From Sporomusa silvacetica DSM 10669 (GTDB lineage: Bacteria > Bacillota > Negativicutes > Sporomusales > Sporomusaceae), in the NCBI RefSeq assembly GCF_002257705.1, contig NZ_LSLK01000109.1, positions 1 through 64,000 on the forward strand: a stretch of 64,000 nucleotides of DNA, read 5' to 3'. The position numbers were made by a program, and so were the translations under genes. The notes under the pieces are model-generated. The model did not search any database and was not told where the DNA came from. It was given only the letters and a program-made list of their open reading frames with translations. Shown piece by piece: positions 26,286-35,022 of the stretch. Numbering within the stretch: the first letter of the stretch is position 1; each line of letters opens with the position of its first letter.

Positions 26286-27767
26286 ATGAGTTTAGTGAAC
26301 ATTGATGCGGCTGAGGTTCCCGTTAGGGAAGCCCGTCTTGGTTCTATTACCGGTTTTGAGGGAACTGCAGGAGAATTGGTTCGTTGTGCGCGTGCTGGCA
26401 GCCTGAAAGACAGTACCCGTAGTTTCAGTCAGTGCATGGGATGTAGTTCAATCAATGCGTTTTGCCAGCTTTCTATGATTCAGGATGCTATTGTTATCAA
26501 TCATGCCCCAGTCGGGTGCGCCGGGGATTTCTTTACATTTAACTTTGTGTACCGGGTAGGTCAGATGGAAAGAAAACTGCCGCCGGTGATTGGACGGTAT
26601 TTTAATACCAATATTGAAGAACAAGATACAATTTTTGGAGCTACGAAGAAACTGGAACAAACCATTCGGGCTGCATATGATCGTGTGCGGCCCAATGCCA
26701 TATTTATTACTACATCATGTGCTTCGGGAATTATCGGGGACGATGTGGAAGGTGTAGCAAGTGACTTGTCAACTGAGCTGGGAATTCCGGTAGTAGCATG
26801 TTTTTGCGAAGGGTTTAAGTCGAAAATTTGGACGACCGGATTCGATTCAGCGTACCATTCTATTGTTAGGAAAATTGTAAAACCGCCCAGGAAAAAGTCC
26901 AATAAGGTTAATATCGTGAATTTCTGGGGTAGTCATGTGTTTGATGAATTGTTGAAACGGTTAGGTTATGAAGCAAATTATATTATTCCTTTTTCAACAA
27001 TAGCACAATTGGTATATATATCGGAAGCAGCGGCCACCATCCAAATTTGCCCAACACTTGGTACATATATTGGGGCAGCGCTTGAGCAGGTTTACGGTGT
27101 GCCAGAAATTAAATCGCCACCCGCTTATGGTGTGGCCGGTACCGACATCTGGATGAGAGAACTGGGAAGAGTGCTTGGCCGTGAACAGGAGATCGAATTA
27201 ATTATTAATGAGGAACATAAACGGGTATTACCTCAGCTTGACGAGTATCGCGAAAAACTTCGCGGTAAAACTGCATATCTTACTGCCGGAGCAGCCCACG
27301 GGCATGCATTGATTGCTGTTTTAAGAGAACTGGGACTGGAAGTACAGGGAGCAGCCATCTTCCATCATGATCCTATTTATGATAATGGGGATACTGCATC
27401 TGATGCCCTGGCTCATAGCGTGAATACCTATGGCGACGTTTCCAATTATAATGTTTGCAGTAAACAAGCCTATGAACTTGTTAATATTTTAAATAAAGTA
27501 AGACCTGATATTATGATCGCTAGGCATGGCGGTATGACCCTTTGGGGAGCTAAGCTCGGGATTCCGACTCTATTAATTGGCGATGAACAATTTGGTTTTG
27601 GTTATCAGGGAGTGCTTAATTATGCTGAACGCATTGTAGAGACGCTTGACAACAAAGAATTTGTCACTAATCTGGCAAAACACAGCACAATGCCCTACAC
27701 AAAATGGTGGCTGGAACAGAATCCATTTTCATTTCTCAGAGGTGACGTAGATGACAAAGTTTATTGA
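26286..27767 (+). CDS. Nitrogenase-like component-1 alpha subunit 2
   Basis: 493 aa. P-cluster-type cysteines at about 53 (MGCSS), 78 (APVGC) and 145 (TTSC); Cys255 in TIQICPTLGTYI aligns with cofactor ligand Cys275. The His442 position carries acidic residues (LIGDEQFGFGYQG), unlike subunit 1, so any cofactor would be bound differently. Closest paralogue here is 47434 (shared VP-RE-RLGSITG opening, ARHGG and PY-WW motifs). ATG 26286 follows CAGGGGGATT; a longer frame from 26238 has no ribosome site. The 3' end overlaps the beta gene by 17 bases. Confidence 0.87.
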   Translation: MSLVNIDAAEVPVREARLGSITGFEGTAGELVRCARAGSLKDSTRSFSQCMGCSSINAFCQLSMIQDAIVINHAPVGCAGDFFTFNFVYRVGQMERKLPPVIGRYFNTNIEEQDTIFGATKKLEQTIRAAYDRVRPNAIFITTSCASGIIGDDVEGVASDLSTELGIPVVACFCEGFKSKIWTTGFDSAYHSIVRKIVKPPRKKSNKVNIVNFWGSHVFDELLKRLGYEANYIIPFSTIAQLVYISEAAATIQICPTLGTYIGAALEQVYGVPEIKSPPAYGVAGTDIWMRELGRVLGREQEIELIINEEHKRVLPQLDEYREKLRGKTAYLTAGAAHGHALIAVLRELGLEVQGAAIFHHDPIYDNGDTASDALAHSVNTYGDVSNYNVCSKQAYELVNILNKVRPDIMIARHGGMTLWGAKLGIPTLLIGDEQFGFGYQGVLNYAERIVETLDNKEFVTNLAKHSTMPYTKWWLEQNPFSFLRGDVDDKVY

Positions 27768-29067
27768 GCAACCGCGATATTCTTGCGCATTAGGTGCGCA
27801 ACAGTCGGTAATCGGTATCAAACGCGCTGTGCCGATTTTGCATTCTGGCCCTGGCTGCGGTGACAAAGTCAGCCGGCTGCTGGGACAGGGAGAAGGTTAT
27901 GCAGGCGGTAACACTGTGCCATGCACCAACGCCAGCGAAGCAGAAATAGTTTTTGGCGGTGAAGGAAAACTGGAAAGCGTTATTGAGGGTGCGTTTAAGG
28001 TAATTGATGCGGACCTTTATGTAGTGCTTACTGGTTGTACCTCTGATATTATCGGTGATGATGTTGGGCAGGTAACAGGCAGGTATCAATCGGAGGACAG
28101 ACCGATTGTGTATGCAGAAACCGGCGGTTTTAAGAGCAATAATTATGTAAGCCACGAAACGGTGGTTAAGGCGATCATTGACCAATATGTTGACAAGTTC
28201 AAGACAGGAACTACGCCCATTAAACATTTGGTTAATGTGTTTGCCTCTATTCCTTACCAAGATCCTTTTTGGAATGGTAACTTGGAAGAAATCAAAAGGA
28301 TATTGGAAGGGATTGGCCTTACGGTTAATATTCTGTTTGGGTCAGCCTCGCGGGGGGTAGATGAATGGAAAACCATCCCTAAGGCCGAGTTTAACATTGT
28401 GATCAGCGCTTGGCCGGGGCTGGGTATTGCTAAATATCTTGAAGCCAAGTATGGTACTCCCTATATTCATTTTCCTTATTTGCCAATTGGCGGTGTGGAG
28501 ACAACGCGATTTTTACGGCAGGTGGCAGGTTTTGGCGGATTGGATCAGAAAATTGCATCAGACTTTATCAAAGGTGAAGAGGAAAAGTTCTATACCCATA
28601 TTGAGAGAATGGCTGACTTTATGCTTGAATTTCGATATGGTCTTCCCCGCCGGTTTTACACCATTTTAGATGCCTCTTATGCTATCGGTTTTTCAAAATA
28701 TCTGCTGAACGAACTGGGTATTCTTCCGGCAAAACAATTTGTTATTGATGATACTCCGGAAGAGTTTCAACAGGCAATTAGGGAGCAATTCAACGCTGTC
28801 TCCGAGTTTCGTTCGGCGCAGGTCGATTTCCTAGTTGACGGTGGTGCTGTTCAAGAGCAAATTCGAAGCGATGTTCGCAAAAGCCGGGCACTGATTGTGG
28901 GTAGTAGTTGGGAAAAGGATTTAGCCCGAGAGATCGGGGCAGACCTGTTGATTGTCAGCGTGCCTATTGCGCATCGGCTTATTCTGAATTGTGGATATGC
29001 TGGTTACAATGGCGGTCTTAGAGTGGTGGAGGATATCTATGACAGGGTTCTTGATACATACAGATAA
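27751..29067 (+). CDS. Nitrogenase-like component-1 beta subunit 2
   Basis: 438 aa. Cysteines at 12 (RYSCALG), 36 (SGPGCG) and 96 (LTGCTSDIIGDD) match beta-side P-cluster ligands; VPC58 is also conserved. Its start codon lies inside the alpha-2 gene, behind GAGGTGA, which implies translational coupling. Same length and layout as the beta-3 protein at 41836. Confidence 0.88.
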   Translation: MTKFIEQPRYSCALGAQQSVIGIKRAVPILHSGPGCGDKVSRLLGQGEGYAGGNTVPCTNASEAEIVFGGEGKLESVIEGAFKVIDADLYVVLTGCTSDIIGDDVGQVTGRYQSEDRPIVYAETGGFKSNNYVSHETVVKAIIDQYVDKFKTGTTPIKHLVNVFASIPYQDPFWNGNLEEIKRILEGIGLTVNILFGSASRGVDEWKTIPKAEFNIVISAWPGLGIAKYLEAKYGTPYIHFPYLPIGGVETTRFLRQVAGFGGLDQKIASDFIKGEEEKFYTHIERMADFMLEFRYGLPRRFYTILDASYAIGFSKYLLNELGILPAKQFVIDDTPEEFQQAIREQFNAVSEFRSAQVDFLVDGGAVQEQIRSDVRKSRALIVGSSWEKDLAREIGADLLIVSVPIAHRLILNCGYAGYNGGLRVVEDIYDRVLDTYR

Positions 29068-29115
29068 AGAGAAAACGTAATTAACTTAGACAAAGTATGT
29101 CAAACGAAGAAAATA

Positions 29116-29144
29116 TTGACAATCCAAAAATAAAGTGTTAATAT
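29116..29144 (+). promoter_or_regulatory. Promoter of the 4Fe-4S/ABC operon
   Basis: TTGACA (29116-29121), 17-base spacer, TAATAT (29139-29144). Leader L begins 23 bases downstream. Confidence 0.78.
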
Positions 29145-29166
29145 ATATTATGTAAAGTAATATAAT

Positions 29167-29238
29167 AACTGACTAGTTAAATAAACTAGAGGTTTTGAAA
29201 AACAGTTTTGCTGTTTTCAAAACCTCTTTTATTTTTTA
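29167..29238 (+). promoter_or_regulatory. Recurrent attenuator-like leader, copy L
   Basis: CTGAC, P1 CTAGTT-AAATA-AACTAG (six pairs, the longest P1 seen), AGGTTTTGAAAACAG-type hairpin closing at CTGTTTTCAAAACCT, then TTTTATTTTTT. Confidence 0.82.
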
Positions 29239-29300
29239 CCATAGTTAACCAATAATGGTGTTTGTCGGTAAAAGAAAGTATATGAGGTGAAGCAATTATT

Positions 29301-30128
29301 ATGAGTATTACTAAAGAAAAAATAGCTGAATATGCCCGGAATTTAGGTGCTGTTTTAGTAGGATTTGCACCATCTTCCAGCTGGAATGAGTATGGTGAAG
29401 TAGCTGATTCTTATCGACCAGCTGCAATTTGGCCGGAAACAAAAACGGTAATCGTTTTAGGAGTACCGATATTGCTGCCGATTTTGGAAACTACACCATC
29501 GATCAATTATCTAGAACAATATGATACGAGTAATGTGTTACTTGATCAATTGGCGTACCGGTTGGCTGTATTTTTGACTGAGCAGGGCCACGCAGCTATT
29601 TTCTTGCCACGCGACGGCTATGGAGATATTCATGTTTTGGTAAATAAACCGGTTGCTGCCTTTAGTCACGTATTTGCTGCGAAGTATGCCGGGTTGGGTA
29701 CGATTGGCTATAGCCATATGGTGCTAACTGAAAAGTATGGACCTCGTGTTCGCTATGTTTCGGTATTTACCAATCTGGAATTAGAGCCAGATGAGGTGAT
29801 TACAAAGGATTTGTGTACCAAATGTCTGATTTGTAAAAAGTTATGCCCATCAAAAGCGTTTACTACCCGTGAAGATCAAATTATCGCTGACATGAATCAG
29901 AAGGCCTGTGCGGAATATCATGTTACACTCTGTGAAGAACACCGCTATCCTTGCGGAGTTTGTACGAAAGTCTGTCCGGTCGGGCAAGACCGTAAGCTGT
30001 TTAACAGCACAGATATTTCGTTGTATCTTAAGGAAAAAGAAGTAATTACAAGCGATGCTAATGATTCTAGATATGCAAGATGGGTTCATGCGCGACAACA
30101 CGGTTCAAAAGGCAATCGGATAGTATAG
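29301..30128 (+). CDS. QueG-like 4Fe-4S protein 1
   Basis: 275 aa. An N-terminal domain like the substrate domain of epoxyqueuosine reductase/corrinoid-type proteins (LGAVLVGFAP, YAGLGTIGYSHMVLT) is followed by a bacterial two-cluster ferredoxin region: CTKCLICKKLCP (about 173-184) and CGVCTKVCPVGQ. Both 4Fe-4S motifs look complete. It is not queG itself, because the catalytic Asp region and HEAT repeats are absent. A role as electron donor to the nitrogenase-like or methyl-transfer enzymes is inference. ATG 29301 follows AGGTGAAG. Confidence 0.75.
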   Translation: MSITKEKIAEYARNLGAVLVGFAPSSSWNEYGEVADSYRPAAIWPETKTVIVLGVPILLPILETTPSINYLEQYDTSNVLLDQLAYRLAVFLTEQGHAAIFLPRDGYGDIHVLVNKPVAAFSHVFAAKYAGLGTIGYSHMVLTEKYGPRVRYVSVFTNLELEPDEVITKDLCTKCLICKKLCPSKAFTTREDQIIADMNQKACAEYHVTLCEEHRYPCGVCTKVCPVGQDRKLFNSTDISLYLKEKEVITSDANDSRYARWVHARQHGSKGNRIV

Positions 30129-30191
30129 CAGGCATTCCGGTAAAAAACTGGATTGCCTGAAATATACAATTATAGAAAGAGGCGATGACGT

Positions 30192-31049
30192 ACGAATTTA
30201 GTCAGCAAAAAAACAATTATTGATCAGGCACAGTCTCTGGGAGCGGAGTTTGTAGGCTTTGCTCCGGTAGAAAGATGGAAAGAGTTTCGCGATTTGCCGG
30301 AGGAGTTTTATCCGCAAAACGTATGGCCCCTGGCGAAAACTGTAATTGTATTGGGGGTGCCGGTTTGGCTGCCGATTGTAGAAGCAGCGCCAGCTCAACT
30401 GGGGCGGGAACAGTATACAATCACTAATGAACTTCTGGATGAGGCCGCATACCGATTAGCCGCCTATTTAAACCGGAATGGTCACGCGGCTATTAATACT
30501 TGCCGGGATGGTTACGGTGACTCTGATGTTTTGATGGAGAACCCGGTAGCGGTGTTTTCCCATGTATGGGCGGCTCACTATGCCGGTCTTGGTAGAGTAG
30601 GATGGAATCACACGCTGCTAACCCCGCAATTTGGTCCCCGGCTACGGTTGGTATCAATATTAACAGCACTTGAGTTGCCCGGAGACCCAATGATCGAAAA
30701 AGATTTATGTACTCATTGTATGCTCTGCCAAAAAATCTGCCCGGCTAATGCACTGGCTGGGGATCGCACAGACCTATATGCCAATATGGACAAACGGGCT
30801 TGCACTGGTAATGGTAAACGTCTGCGCAAAGCTTACCGCAATCCTTGCGGTTTCTGCATCAAGGTTTGCCCTGTAGGGAAAGATCGCCAACTTTTCCAGA
30901 GTACAAATGTCCAGAAGTATTTCAAAGAACAGGAAATTCTTGCCCAAAACCCGGATGCACCGGAATATCGGTCCTGGCAGCACTTGCGGAAGTATGGCGG
31001 ACATGCTTTAGAAGGGGAAATACAAGCTGCTCGTAAGGTAGAAAAATAA
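30192..31049 (+). CDS. QueG-like 4Fe-4S protein 2, start codon unclear
   Basis: About 285 aa, paralogue of 29301. Conserved sequence (SLGAEFVGFAPVERW) extends upstream of the first usable start (TTG 30294) up to about codon 30195, so the true start must lie between the TGA at 30186 and there. No ATG, GTG or TTG exists in that frame; ACG 30192 sits 9 bases after AAAGAGG. An ATG at 30185 is in another frame and would need a +1 shift. Two 4Fe-4S motifs are intact (CTHCMLCQKICP, CGFCIKVCPVGK). Followed closely by the binding-protein gene. Confidence 0.7.
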   Translation, partial: TNLVSKKTIIDQAQSLGAEFVGFAPVERWKEFRDLPEEFYPQNVWPLAKTVIVLGVPVWLPIVEAAPAQLGREQYTITNELLDEAAYRLAAYLNRNGHAAINTCRDGYGDSDVLMENPVAVFSHVWAAHYAGLGRVGWNHTLLTPQFGPRLRLVSILTALELPGDPMIEKDLCTHCMLCQKICPANALAGDRTDLYANMDKRACTGNGKRLRKAYRNPCGFCIKVCPVGKDRQLFQSTNVQKYFKEQEILAQNPDAPEYRSWQHLRKYGGHALEGEIQAARKVEK

Positions 31050-31064
31050 TAGGAGGATTTACTA

Positions 31065-32066
31065 ATGATATTTCACAAGCGAAAGCGTCAGTTGACAAGT
31101 TTAATTATTATTATTGCACTTACTACCTTATTTGTGGTGGGCTGCGGGGCTGGGAAAGGTACGGAAACATCTGCCAAACCTGGTGCCAAGGCAGTTGTTG
31201 AATTCAAATACCCGGACAACCCTTCCTTTGACTTGTTTTATATTGCCGATGAATTAGGCTACTTTAAGGACAGTGGTGTTCAGCCTAAGTATGTAGGAAG
31301 AATAGCCGAAGGACAAATCATTCCATCTGTAGGAACAGGAGCCATTGATTTTGGCAATCGGCATAGTCCGCTGGTAATATCGGCGATTGCAAATGGATCA
31401 GATGTGAAGATTATCGCCGCCGGAACCAAGTCTACTCAGGAATCACCTCATATGAAATACTTTGTTCAGGCAGATTCGCCAATTAAAGATTTGAAGGATC
31501 TGGTAGGTAAAAAAGTAGGGATTAATAGTTTTGGAGCTTGCTCTGAGTATGTTACCAAAAAATTTCTTCAGGATAATGGGTTAGAAGGTAAGGTACAATT
31601 AATCCAAATCCCTAATGATCAATTGGATCAAGTTCTAAAACAAGGTGTTGTCGATGTTTCGATTATCCATCCACCTCAATCCGGGCGGGCGGAAAAAACA
31701 CCCGAATTGCGAAAACTATTTAGTGACTACGATATTGATCAAGGCATTAGCGGTATGAATCCAATTACGGTAAATGGTAAATTTGCCAGAGAAAATCCCG
31801 AAGCCCTGAAGACAATTGTCGGCATTCTTGCCAAGACCGCAAAATGGGTAAACGAACATCCGGCAGAGGCACGGCAGGTTATTGCTAAAAGACTTAAGAT
31901 GGATGTAAATCTTGTGGAAAACTATGCGTACTATAGCGATCAGATTGTTCCTGCAAAGGAAATCAATTATTGGATTGACCGCTTGATAGCCGAGGGGAAA
32001 ATCAGTCAGGGGCAAGTGAAACTTGAAGCGATTTATACTAATGAATATAACCCTAACAATAAATAA
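31065..32066 (+). CDS. NitT/TauT/SsuA-type substrate-binding lipoprotein
   Basis: 333 aa with lipobox VVGC near residue 26. The two-lobed binding fold follows (PSFDLFYIADELGYFKDSGV, LKDLVGKKVGINSFGACSEY, EHPAEARQVI), as in proteins for sulfonates, taurine, nitrate and related anions or hydrophobic solutes. Encoded with its own ATPase and permease, the only complete transporter of this family in the window. Ligand unknown; an organosulfur compound is plausible from context. ATG follows AGGAGG. Confidence 0.88.
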   Translation: MIFHKRKRQLTSLIIIIALTTLFVVGCGAGKGTETSAKPGAKAVVEFKYPDNPSFDLFYIADELGYFKDSGVQPKYVGRIAEGQIIPSVGTGAIDFGNRHSPLVISAIANGSDVKIIAAGTKSTQESPHMKYFVQADSPIKDLKDLVGKKVGINSFGACSEYVTKKFLQDNGLEGKVQLIQIPNDQLDQVLKQGVVDVSIIHPPQSGRAEKTPELRKLFSDYDIDQGISGMNPITVNGKFARENPEALKTIVGILAKTAKWVNEHPAEARQVIAKRLKMDVNLVENYAYYSDQIVPAKEINYWIDRLIAEGKISQGQVKLEAIYTNEYNPNNK

Positions 32067-32089
32067 TTGACTCAGGAGTGGGGGATTAA

Positions 32090-32953
32090 ATGACTAAAAT
32101 TGAAGCACGTAATGTATACAAAGAATTTAATGTAACGAATGAAGCGGGGAAATGTGAGAAACTAATTGTCCTCGACAATTTTGACTTAGAAGTGAAACAA
32201 GGAGAGTTTTTGGCTATTCTGGGGCCCAGTGGCTGCGGTAAGTCCTCATTTTTAAATATCTTAGCCGGATTGGACCGGCAAGACAGTGGGGATATATTGA
32301 TTGATAAACGGTCAGTGCTTGACAATGATTTTGACCGTGGCGTGGTATTTCAGGGCTATGCCCTATATCCCTGGCGGACTGTGCTGGAAAACGTGGCAAT
32401 AGGGCTGGAAATCCGCGGTGTTGGTCGCCAAGAACGGGAGCGGCTTGCGTATGAATATTTAGCGTTGGTTGGGCTCAAACCGTTTGCCAAGAGACGCCCG
32501 CATCAACTATCCGGCGGTATGAAACAGCGGGTAGCAATTGCAAGGGCATTAGTGTATCAGCCGGAAATATTACTAATGGATGAGCCGTTTGCTGCTTTGG
32601 ATGCACAAACAAGAGAACTGTTGCAGTTTGAATTGCTGCGTATATGGGAAGCCGACAAAAAAACCATTATATTTGTTACCCATAGTATTGATGAAGCCAT
32701 TTTGATGGCAGACCGGGTAGCGGTGATGACCGCACGTCCCGGTAAAATCAAGGAAATAATTGATATATCCCTTCCTAGGCCTCGTACCGGAGAAATTCGC
32801 AATTCACCTGAATTTATCCAGATTCGGCAAAAAGCCTGGAATCTAATAAAAGATGAAGTGATTCGTGCTCAAAACCTCGAAGAAGATAATGATACGGATA
32901 CAGGCAGCTTCAATAAACAAGGGGATGATCAGAGTCATGAAAAGGTTAGTTAG
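32090..32953 (+). CDS. NitT/TauT/SsuB-type ABC ATPase
   Basis: 287 aa. Walker A GPSGCGKSS, Q-loop, signature LSGGMKQR, Walker B LLMDEPFAALDAQTR and the H-loop VTHSIDEAI. The C-terminal tail (about 40 residues, acidic and Asn/Asp-rich) is longer than usual. It is the only ATPase of this subfamily in 64 kb, although six matching permeases are encoded, so it may be shared. Overlaps the permease start by 17 bases. Confidence 0.93.
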   Translation: MTKIEARNVYKEFNVTNEAGKCEKLIVLDNFDLEVKQGEFLAILGPSGCGKSSFLNILAGLDRQDSGDILIDKRSVLDNDFDRGVVFQGYALYPWRTVLENVAIGLEIRGVGRQERERLAYEYLALVGLKPFAKRRPHQLSGGMKQRVAIARALVYQPEILLMDEPFAALDAQTRELLQFELLRIWEADKKTIIFVTHSIDEAILMADRVAVMTARPGKIKEIIDISLPRPRTGEIRNSPEFIQIRQKAWNLIKDEVIRAQNLEEDNDTDTGSFNKQGDDQSHEKVS

Positions 32954-33719
32954 TTGCATTAATGGTTCTTTGGAAAGAAGTATGGGAATCGTATTATTAT
33001 TGCTGTTATGGGAAATTGCACCGAGAGTTGGTCTTGTTGATATTACCTATCTGAGTCCGCCGTCTCAAGTGCTGGTAGCATTAAGCGGTTTGCTAACTTC
33101 CGGTGAATTGGGAGTGCATGTATTAAGTAGTCTGAAACGGGCGCTGGCTGGGTTATTTCTAGCAGTGATCGTAGGGGCCGGATTTGGGCTGTTTATTGGC
33201 TCTATAAAACGAATTGAGCGGGTACTGGATTCCGTATTTCAGACCTTTCGCCAAATGTCGGCTTTTGCCTTATTTCCGGTTTTCATTTTGTTTTTTGGGA
33301 TTGGTGAAGTATCTAAAACCGTCATAATTTTTTGGGCTTCCCTGTGGCCGGTGTTGCTCAATACGATAAGTGGGGTAAAAAACGTTGATAAATTACTGGT
33401 AGACTCGGCAAAATCTATGGGAGCTTCACAGTATTTTATTTTCACCAAGGTTATTTTGCCGGCAGCTGCGCCCGGCATATTTACAGGGATACGGTTAGGT
33501 GGCTCCTATTGTGTCATGTCACTGGTGGCCGCTGAAATGATTGGCGCTCATTCTGGGCTTGGGTATTTGGTGCTTTATTCGCAGGAAACATTTAAAATAT
33601 CAGATATGTATGGTGCCATTGTGGGATTAACTTTGGTCGGCCTTGGGCTAAACTATGCTTTGACCTATATCGAAAAAGTACTGTCAGGCTGGAAGGAAGA
33701 AACATCTGTAAACGGATAA
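32937..33719 (+). CDS. NitT/TauT/SsuC-type permease 1
   Basis: 260 aa, about six membrane helices, with WEIAPRVGLV near the N-terminus and the coupling segment DSAKSMGASQYFIFTKVILP. ATG 32937 is chosen because it lies after GGGGATGATCAGAG within the ATPase gene; an upstream frame would only read into the ATPase tail. Last gene of the operon. Confidence 0.92.
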   Translation: MKRLVSCINGSLERSMGIVLLLLLWEIAPRVGLVDITYLSPPSQVLVALSGLLTSGELGVHVLSSLKRALAGLFLAVIVGAGFGLFIGSIKRIERVLDSVFQTFRQMSAFALFPVFILFFGIGEVSKTVIIFWASLWPVLLNTISGVKNVDKLLVDSAKSMGASQYFIFTKVILPAAAPGIFTGIRLGGSYCVMSLVAAEMIGAHSGLGYLVLYSQETFKISDMYGAIVGLTLVGLGLNYALTYIEKVLSGWKEETSVNG

Positions 33720-33791
33720 ATAATAGTAGATCAATTGAAGAAAGTTGCAGGGGCAAAAAACTGTGGGTAGCTTTATAAATGTTATGAAGTT

Positions 33792-33862
33792 AGCTGATTA
33801 GTAAACAAACTAAAGGCTGAGATTATACAACATGTATAATCTTAGCCTTTAGTTGCATTTTA
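33792..33862 (+). promoter_or_regulatory. Recurrent attenuator-like leader, copy M (methionine operon)
   Basis: CTGATTAGT, P1 TAGT-AAACAA-ACTA, AAGGC. The terminator (AACTAAAGGC with GCCTTTAGTT plus inner GATTATAC/GTATAATC) includes the whole 3' arm of P1, and is followed by GCATTTTAAGG. It occupies the place where a SAM or T-box leader would be expected in a Firmicute metNIQ operon. Confidence 0.82.
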
Positions 33863-33875
33863 AGGAGGTTTTATT

Positions 33876-34994
33876 ATCAATATTGAAACGAAGGCGATTC
33901 ATTTGGGACATGCAATTGACCCTCACACTGGTGCAATTGCTTCACCTATTTATCTCAGCACAACGTATGAGCGTAATGCAGACGGTTCCTATCCTCGTGG
34001 ATATAGTTATAGCCGCACAGATAATCCCAATCGTCATAATCTCGAAACAGTCATTGCCGGACTCGAAGGCGGAACTGTAGCGGCAGCTTTTTCATCTGGG
34101 CTTGCTGCGATTGGCGCAGTTTTTCAGGCGTTGTCACCTGGCGACCATGTCATTGCACCCGAAATCTTGTATCATGGAACGACAAGAATATTGAAAGATA
34201 TATTTTCACCATGGAATTTGCAGGTATCCTTTGTTGATACTGCTGATAAGTCGAAGGTAAAGAGCGCCGTCAGGGACAATACGAAAATAATCTTTGTCGA
34301 AACGCCCTCAAATCCAACACTATCAGTTACCGACATTAAAGCAATTGCTGGAATTGCCCACACCGCGGGAGCGATATGTGTATGTGATAATACCTGGGCG
34401 ACGCCGGTTTTGCAGCGACCATTGGAATTAGGGGCCGATTTGGTGATTCATTCTACGACCAAGTATTTTGGTGGGCACAGTGATGTGCTGGGGGGAGCAG
34501 TTGTTGGCAGCAATGATGATGAGTTTTTTGGACGAATCCGCAAAATCCAGCAAATAGGCGGAGCTGTGCCGTCGCCGTTTGATGCTTGGCTATTACTGCG
34601 TGGAGCGCAAACGTTGCCATGCAGAATTCGCAATCATTCGGAAAGTGCCTTAAAAATCTCAAAATATTTGTCTAATCATCCGCAAGTAGAGCGTGTTTAT
34701 TATCCTGGACTTTCTGAGCATCCCGGCCATGAAATTGCCAGAAAGCAGATGAGCCAGTTTGGCGGTATGCTTTCTTTTGAAGTGAAAGGTGACAAACAAC
34801 GAGCACTGGAGGTAACCGGTAAACTAAAGATAATTATTCGAGGTACCAGTCTGGGCGGTGTAGAAAGCCTAATCGAACATCGTGCGTCGATTGAGGGCCC
34901 GGAAAGTAGAACCCCGAATACCCTGCTGCGATTATCAGTTGGTCTGGAAAATGTCGATGATTTAATCGATGATTTGTCGAATGCGTTGGGATGA
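33876..34994 (+). CDS. Cystathionine gamma-synthase/gamma-lyase family PLP enzyme; non-AUG start
   Basis: About 372 aa. IETKAIHLGHAID at the N-terminus, SYSRTDNP, the PLP lysine in VIHSTTKYFGGHSDVLGG and the C-terminal GTSLGGVESLIEHRA mark a MetB/MccB/methionine gamma-lyase enzyme acting on sulfur amino acids. The reading frame between TAA 33861 and TTG 33903 has no ATG, GTG or TTG, yet it encodes conserved residues; ATC 33876 lies 7 bases after a perfect AAGGAGG, with ATT 33873 and 33882 as alternatives. First gene of the methionine-uptake operon. Confidence 0.88.
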   Translation: MNIETKAIHLGHAIDPHTGAIASPIYLSTTYERNADGSYPRGYSYSRTDNPNRHNLETVIAGLEGGTVAAAFSSGLAAIGAVFQALSPGDHVIAPEILYHGTTRILKDIFSPWNLQVSFVDTADKSKVKSAVRDNTKIIFVETPSNPTLSVTDIKAIAGIAHTAGAICVCDNTWATPVLQRPLELGADLVIHSTTKYFGGHSDVLGGAVVGSNDDEFFGRIRKIQQIGGAVPSPFDAWLLLRGAQTLPCRIRNHSESALKISKYLSNHPQVERVYYPGLSEHPGHEIARKQMSQFGGMLSFEVKGDKQRALEVTGKLKIIIRGTSLGGVESLIEHRASIEGPESRTPNTLLRLSVGLENVDDLIDDLSNALG

Positions 34995-35022
34995 TTACTG
35001 AGATAATCTTCCAGGATGGTGA

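Noticed and set aside
22881..29067. True molybdenum nitrogenase (nifDK) locus
   Set aside because: No nifH, nifB, nifE or nifN, sequences far from NifDK, and neighbours are transport and sulfur genes.
29301..31049. queG (epoxyqueuosine reductase) duplicates
   Set aside because: Shorter, lacking the C-terminal HEAT region, and two copies in an ABC-transporter operon do not fit tRNA modification.
33792..33862. Leader M as a SAM (S-box) riboswitch or Met T-box
   Set aside because: Too short, with no S-box core helices and no T-box specifier loop or T-box sequence; the same element precedes genes unrelated to methionine.
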